Below are positions 21,255 to 25,305 of a stretch of DNA of 25,305 nt, piece after piece. Source of the DNA: CAZTLI01 sp964614375 (GTDB taxonomy: Bacteria > Chloroflexota > Anaerolineae > Aggregatilineales > Phototrophicaceae); the NCBI GenBank assembly GCA_964614375.1, contig CAZTLI010000019.1:1-25305 (forward strand), read 5' to 3'. A model generated the notes under the pieces. That model did no database searches. It was not told the DNA's origin and worked only from the letters and a program-made list of their open reading frames with translations. The translations under genes and the position numbers were made by a program. Positions within the stretch are counted from its first letter, which is position 1, and every line of letters begins with the position of its first letter.

Positions 21255-22499
21255 ATGATTCGCAGACTCAAAACCCTCGACTCCCGTATGCTCACGATTT
21301 TGATGATTGTGTTTGTGCAAATTGTCGGCGCGTCGATGGTGATGCCGATTTTACCCCTCTACGCCCAACGCCAGTTCGATATGTCGCCCGAAGTGATTAC
21401 GCTGCTGTTTTCGTCGTTTTTTGCGGCGCAATTTCTCGCAGGCCCCTATATCGGACGCCTGTCGGACAATTATGGGCGTCTGCCGGTGCTCATCGTCAGC
21501 CAGATCGGGACAGTCATCAGCTTTTTGATGATTGCCTTCGCGGGCAGCGCGGAACTCCTGCTTTTCGCCCGCGTGCTCGATGGGGTCACTGGCGGCAACA
21601 TCATCGTCGCCCGTGCCTATGTGACCGACATCACGCCGCATAACAAGCGCACCCAATCGCTCGGCTATATTTCGGCGGCGTTCGGTGTGGGCTTTATCAT
21701 CGGCCCGGCGGCGGGGGGTGTGCTGTCGGCCTTGTTTGGCCCCCAGATACCGTTTATCTTTGCGGCTGGCGCGGCGACGATCACAGTCCTGCTAACATGG
21801 TACACTTTGACCGAAACGATCACGCCAGAACAGCGCGTTATCAATCGTGCGTCACGAAATTCCAGCATCAGTCCCCGCCAGATACTCCGCAATCAACCTT
21901 TGATGCTCATTCTGGCGATGACATTCGGCTCACGTTTTGGCATCGGTCTGCTGCAATCAACCTTCGCGCTCTATGGCGAGGCCGTCCTCTTTCAATCGTT
22001 CGACGAATCGCTGACGGCGCTCGGTGTAGGGACGTTGATGGCGGGCATTGGCATGGGGCAAATTTTCTGCCAGCTGGTGCTGCTGCCGCGCCTGCTGCCC
22101 CGCTTTGGCGACGCGCGCCTCGTCCTCTATGGGACAGTGATACAGTCGATTGCCATGTTTTTCTTCGCCATGATTACGTCGCCCTTTCTCGGTTTCCCGG
22201 TGGCCTTGATGTTGTCGATTGGAATCGGCGTGCTGGCTCCACCGCTGCAATCCATGATTACCGACACGGTCGCACCAGAAATGCGCGGCGCAGCGATGGG
22301 ACTCTATCAATCGGCATTCAGCCTATCGAACATTTTCAGCACCATGCTTGGCGGTGTGCTGTTCACCATCCTGCCGACCTTCCCCTATTGGGTGAGTGGC
22401 GTCCTGTTCATTCTGTTGATTGGCCCCGCCCTCTTCCTCATTCGCCAGTTCGACGCGGGCAAAATCACCATGCAGCCCGCGCCGGCTAATGGAGATTGA
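21255..22499 (+). CDS. MFS drug:H+ antiporter, TetA/DHA1-like
   Basis: 414 residues with twelve hydrophobic segments. Motif A is at 67-75 (GRLSDNYGR) in loop 2-3 and the exporter motif C region is 'GFIIGPAAGGVL' in helix 5, which marks the DHA1 group of 12-TM drug exporters. 'ARVLDGVTGGNIIVARAYVTD' lies in helix 4, as in TetA-like proteins. The cytoplasmic linker between helices 6 and 7 is short. GGAG five bases upstream supports the start at 21255. The substrate is unknown. The next gene is an unrelated MFS protein convergent to it, 35 bases away. Confidence 0.92.
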   Translation: MIRRLKTLDSRMLTILMIVFVQIVGASMVMPILPLYAQRQFDMSPEVITLLFSSFFAAQFLAGPYIGRLSDNYGRLPVLIVSQIGTVISFLMIAFAGSAELLLFARVLDGVTGGNIIVARAYVTDITPHNKRTQSLGYISAAFGVGFIIGPAAGGVLSALFGPQIPFIFAAGAATITVLLTWYTLTETITPEQRVINRASRNSSISPRQILRNQPLMLILAMTFGSRFGIGLLQSTFALYGEAVLFQSFDESLTALGVGTLMAGIGMGQIFCQLVLLPRLLPRFGDARLVLYGTVIQSIAMFFFAMITSPFLGFPVALMLSIGIGVLAPPLQSMITDTVAPEMRGAAMGLYQSAFSLSNIFSTMLGGVLFTILPTFPYWVSGVLFILLIGPALFLIRQFDAGKITMQPAPANGD

Positions 22500-22504
22500 C
22501 GACA

Positions 22505-22524
22505 GGGCGATGCGCGAATCGCCC
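22505..22524. repeat. Hairpin between the convergent MFS genes
   Basis: GGGCGAT and ATCGCCC form a perfect 7-bp stem with a GCGCGA loop, centred in the 35-base gap between two convergent genes, where a two-way terminator would be expected. There is no T-run on either side. The outer sequence resembles a GTAGGGGCGAT-type palindromic repeat, of which a half-copy lies near 9162. Confidence 0.5.
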
Positions 22525-22534
22525 CTGATGAATG

Positions 22535-23902
22535 TCATACAGGTTGCGCTATGGCTTCAACGTCAACTGTGTCTATTGGCGCGGTCACATCCGGCAAATC
22601 GTCCTCGACATTGCGAATCGCGGGGAACAGATAGCCAGCGAAACTGATGGTCATGCCCAGCACCGCCGTGAATACGAACATCAAACCCATACCTGCCCCG
22701 TGACCTGTGCCGACCAGTCCACCAAAAATGGACGCGAGACTGCCACCCACCGCCATCGCGGGTTCAAAGAGTTGGTCAGCCAACGGTCCCGCCAGCAGAT
22801 AGCCCGCCGCCATCGCGCTGTCTTGCAAGGCGAATCGTGCCGAAAACACCCGCCCCTGCACATCCTCTGCGACCTTTTTCTGCCAGAGGGTCTGGTCACT
22901 GCTGATGATGAAGGGGACGAACACCGCCGCGATAAACGCCGCCAGTGACAGGACGACGACAGTCTGTCCAACGGCGAACATCAAATCGCCAAACAGGAAG
23001 GACACACCCGCAAACGCCAGAATGCCGTGAATCAGGCGTTTCGGCCCGCCCCACACGCTGACAATCACGCCGCCGACCACGCCGCCCAACCCCAGCGCGC
23101 CCTGTACTGTCGCCAATGCCAGTTCGTCGCCACCTGTCCGTGCCAGGACCAGCGTGGGCAGAATGGCGAAATAAGTCACCGCCGCGAATAAGTTGATGCC
23201 GACCATAATCAGCAAAATCCCGCGCAGCCCTTTTTGCCGGAAGATATAACGAAAGCCGAAGGTCATTTCGTGCCACCAACTGCCGCGTGCGGCGTCACCC
23301 TCGGCTGATGGCCTGGGACGCGGTATCTGCACCAGCAGCAGTGCCCCCAGCGCGACAAGCACCGTCAGCACATCCATGACCATCACGCCAGCTAACCCCA
23401 CAAGCGGCAGCAGCAATCCCGCCAGAAAGGGCGACAGGATGCGCGAACTATTGATTGCCAGCGTCCTTAAGCCATTCATGCGTGTTAACTGCCGGGGCGG
23501 GGCGAGGGTGGTAATCGCTGCGGAGTAGGCATTGAGTTGGAAGGCTTCCAGCACGCCTGTCAGCGTTTCCGCGACATATAAATGCCAGATGTGCAAACCG
23601 CCAGACAACAACAGCAGCAGCATGGTGATGGTCATCAACCCCGCGCCGATGTCGCCCAACAACATCACCCGTTTGCGATCCAGTCTATCCACCCACATCC
23701 CGGCAAAGGGACTGACGACGACATAACCAATGAACGAGAAAAAGCCCAGCAGCGCCAGGGTCGTGGCGTCGCCCGTTTGTTGATAGGCCCAGATGAACAG
23801 GGCGAAGCGCGTCATCCCCGTGCCGATGAGCGAGATAAACTGCCCGACCCAGATGACAAGAAATGTATGCCAACCATTCCGATTGGCGAATGGGTGATCC
23901 AT
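22535..23902 (-). CDS. MFS transporter, EntS/MFS_3-like
   Basis: 455 residues with about twelve hydrophobic segments. The helix 2-3 loop carries GMWVDRLDRKR (68-78), the motif A variant of the MFS_3/enterobactin-exporter group, and the opening 'FLVIWVGQFISLIGTGMTRFALFIWAY' is typical of that group. A cytoplasmic C-terminal tail of about 25 residues is acidic (VEDDLPDVTAPIDTVDVEAI). Members export siderophores, macrolides or unknown compounds. The start at 23902 has AGGA ten bases upstream. It is unrelated in sequence to the convergent MFS gene; both may be exporters under separate control. Confidence 0.92.
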   Translation of the reverse strand: MDHPFANRNGWHTFLVIWVGQFISLIGTGMTRFALFIWAYQQTGDATTLALLGFFSFIGYVVVSPFAGMWVDRLDRKRVMLLGDIGAGLMTITMLLLLLSGGLHIWHLYVAETLTGVLEAFQLNAYSAAITTLAPPRQLTRMNGLRTLAINSSRILSPFLAGLLLPLVGLAGVMVMDVLTVLVALGALLLVQIPRPRPSAEGDAARGSWWHEMTFGFRYIFRQKGLRGILLIMVGINLFAAVTYFAILPTLVLARTGGDELALATVQGALGLGGVVGGVIVSVWGGPKRLIHGILAFAGVSFLFGDLMFAVGQTVVVLSLAAFIAAVFVPFIISSDQTLWQKKVAEDVQGRVFSARFALQDSAMAAGYLLAGPLADQLFEPAMAVGGSLASIFGGLVGTGHGAGMGLMFVFTAVLGMTISFAGYLFPAIRNVEDDLPDVTAPIDTVDVEAIAQPV

Positions 23903-24363
23903 GATGTATCTATCCTAGTTGTAAAGTACGGCAGCGACTGTGAAAAGGGAATCGGTAAACCTTGCCGCATGGCACTCGATAGGATAGTTAGCTAACGCTT
24001 TACTGAATTATTATCGAGGCGGCGGCGACCTGAAGCTAGGACGCTTTATCCGCCATCAGAGGGGAGAGTGAAAAGGTGAGGTAGCGCATTTGCTTCATAA
24101 TGTGGTGGTTTCTGTCCTTTCACCATCTACAGTATAGAGATTGTCACGTTCACTGTCAATAAACGGCACGCTCCTTCACCCAAAACATGACATATTATTA
24201 CAAAATCCCTGTTTCTCCCCTGTTTTGAACGACAGATGCTGCAAACTGAATGCGCTCACACCTGGTCGATGGTCACGTATATCCGGCAAGCAATTGACTG
24301 CCGACAAACCGTGATTGTGTTAGAATTGTGCTTTGTACATGGCATGGGGAATGGGCAACGCCG
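23903..24363. other. Intergenic region between MFS and Ser/Thr kinase genes
   Basis: 461 bases between divergent genes. No convincing gene is seen on either strand. It contains a perfect 10-bp palindrome GTTAGCTAAC (23987-23996), a loose long-range repeat (GTGAAAAGG near 24067 against CCTTTCAC near 24117), an AT-rich stretch (24180-24210) and the kinase promoter near 24318. A noncoding RNA cannot be excluded. Confidence 0.55.
24318..24326 (+). promoter_or_regulatory. Extended -10 promoter for the Ser/Thr kinase
   Basis: TG-T-TAGAAT lies 37 bases before the ATG at 24364. A TTGACT at 24294 is too far (21 bases) for a standard -35, so the extended -10 would carry the promoter. Confidence 0.5.
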
Positions 24364-25305
24364 ATGAGTGAGGCGCGAATCATCGCCGGACGATACGAAA
24401 TCGTCCATGAATTGGGCGAAGGGGGCATGGGCACGGTCTATCTCGGGATTGACCGCAATTCCGGGCAGCAGGTGGCGATAAAATCGCTGAAGGGCGATGT
24501 CGTCAAATCCAATCCCGAAATTGTCGAACGCTTTGACCGCGAAGGTGAAGCCCTCCGCAAACTCAATCACCCCAACATCGTCAAAATGTTCGGTTCGGTG
24601 ACAGATGGCGGTGAACACTACCTGATTATGGAATATGTCTCAGGGGGTTCACTGCGGGAATTGATGCTTGAAGGGCCGATGCCTATCCATGATGTGTTGG
24701 AAATTTCGCTGGATTTGTGTGACGCCCTCACCCGCGCCCACCGGCTGAAAATCATCCACCGTGACCTTAAACCCGCCAATGTCCTCATCGCTGCCGATGG
24801 CACGCCGCGCCTGACCGACTTCGGTATCGCGCATATGGGCGATGCCCCCGGCCTGACGCGCACAGGTGCAATCATGGGTACGCTGGCCTATATCAGTCCC
24901 GAAGCCGTCGCCGGCGAAGACCTCGATGTGCGGGCGGACATCTGGGCTTTCGGCGTGATGCTCTATGAGATGTTAGCGGGTCAGCGCCCCTTCGAGGCCG
25001 ACAATACGGCTGCACTGCTTTCCGCAATTATCAGCAAACCACCGCCCGATTTACTGCAATTCCGTGATGATGTGCCCATCTCATTGATGGGGCTGATTAT
25101 CTGGATGCTGGAAAAAGACCGCAATCAGCGCGTGGGTAGTGTCCGCATGGTTGGCGCGCAAATCGAAGCCCTTTTAACCGGCAGTGATGAGGCACTTGGC
25201 GTCTTCCTCGATCCATCCACCGGGCAATACGGCTCGACGCCACCGACGGGCACACAGATGGATTCTCTGCAAGGCCTGCGCGCGGATATAGACGACCCGG
25301 ATGTT
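24364..25305 (+). CDS. PknB-type serine/threonine protein kinase (C-terminus outside window)
   Basis: The frame opens at ATG 24364 and runs uninterrupted for 314 codons to the window edge. The kinase domain fills about residues 11-270: glycine loop GEGGMGTV (18-25), Lys40 in VAIK, alpha-C Glu62 or nearby, HRDLKPAN at 132-139, DFG at 152-154, SPE in place of APE at 178-180, and DIWAFGVMLYE at 192-202. All catalytic residues are present. After about residue 272 the chain becomes a Gly/Thr/Asp-rich linker leading to an unseen C-terminal part; in this phylum such kinases often continue into AAA, TPR or sensor domains. Only weak ribosome-site matches (GGG eight bases upstream) are seen. No phosphatase is adjacent in the window. 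Confidence 0.92.
   Translation, partial: MSEARIIAGRYEIVHELGEGGMGTVYLGIDRNSGQQVAIKSLKGDVVKSNPEIVERFDREGEALRKLNHPNIVKMFGSVTDGGEHYLIMEYVSGGSLRELMLEGPMPIHDVLEISLDLCDALTRAHRLKIIHRDLKPANVLIAADGTPRLTDFGIAHMGDAPGLTRTGAIMGTLAYISPEAVAGEDLDVRADIWAFGVMLYEMLAGQRPFEADNTAALLSAIISKPPPDLLQFRDDVPISLMGLIIWMLEKDRNQRVGSVRMVGAQIEALLTGSDEALGVFLDPSTGQYGSTPPTGTQMDSLQGLRADIDDPDV

Noticed and set aside
22532..22948. 138-residue plus-strand frame
   Set aside because: Antisense of the EntS-like MFS gene, His/Arg-rich, without a family signature.

Overview
The window looks like a chromosomal stretch of a moderately GC-rich member of the Chloroflexota, probably Anaerolineae-like. This is inference from gene style, not from a marker gene. 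The grounds are lipoproteins with long Pro/Thr-rich linkers, a Sec-exported PD40 propeller, a soluble TPR-histidine kinase, a PknB-type Ser/Thr kinase, and a TrpX-like ABC transporter. No rRNA, tRNA, CRISPR array, transposase or phage gene was found. Most proteins have clean Shine-Dalgarno sites. Several convergent gene pairs are packed so tightly that their stop codons overlap.

Layout. 1-1435: a cupin (minus) and a divergent lipoprotein (plus). 1646-5526 (minus): an apparent tetR - permease - ATPase - substrate-binding protein operon of the TrpXYZ-like ABC family, closed by a clear Rho-independent terminator. 5550-8929 (plus): divergent from tetR, an S15/CocE-type serine hydrolase and an acyl-CoA ligase 10 bases apart. 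A strong promoter and an imperfect 14-bp TetR-type palindrome (5582-5595) lie in the shared control region. 8930-9303: intergenic DNA with two inverted short palindromic repeats. 9304-10140: a metal-dependent amidohydrolase. 10154-11540: GNAT acetyltransferase, a small membrane protein and a Nudix hydrolase. 11656-12597: PD40 propeller. 12745-12799: a dense palindrome cluster.

12842-14443: an orphan helical protein, a small STAS-like protein and a four-helix membrane protein. 14539-15200: a Phd/VapC-type toxin-antitoxin pair with its own extended -10 promoter. 15209-17255: two divergent lipoproteins, an M14 metallopeptidase and an Ig-like protein, whose N-terminal coding regions are recognisably homologous in inverted orientation. 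17314-18349: a P-loop kinase and a small secreted protein. 18542-21003: TPR-histidine kinase converging on an ATP10/thioredoxin-like membrane-anchored protein. 21255-23902: two unrelated MFS exporters converging on a short hairpin. 24364-end: the first 314 residues of a Ser/Thr kinase that continues outside the window.

The most coherent functional unit is 1646-8929 (perhaps to 10140): a TetR-controlled divergon joining an ABC importer to an ester/amide hydrolase, a CoA ligase and possibly an amidohydrolase. It reads as an uptake, cleavage and CoA-activation module for an unidentified acyl compound. The individual families are known; the combination and the substrate are not known to me.
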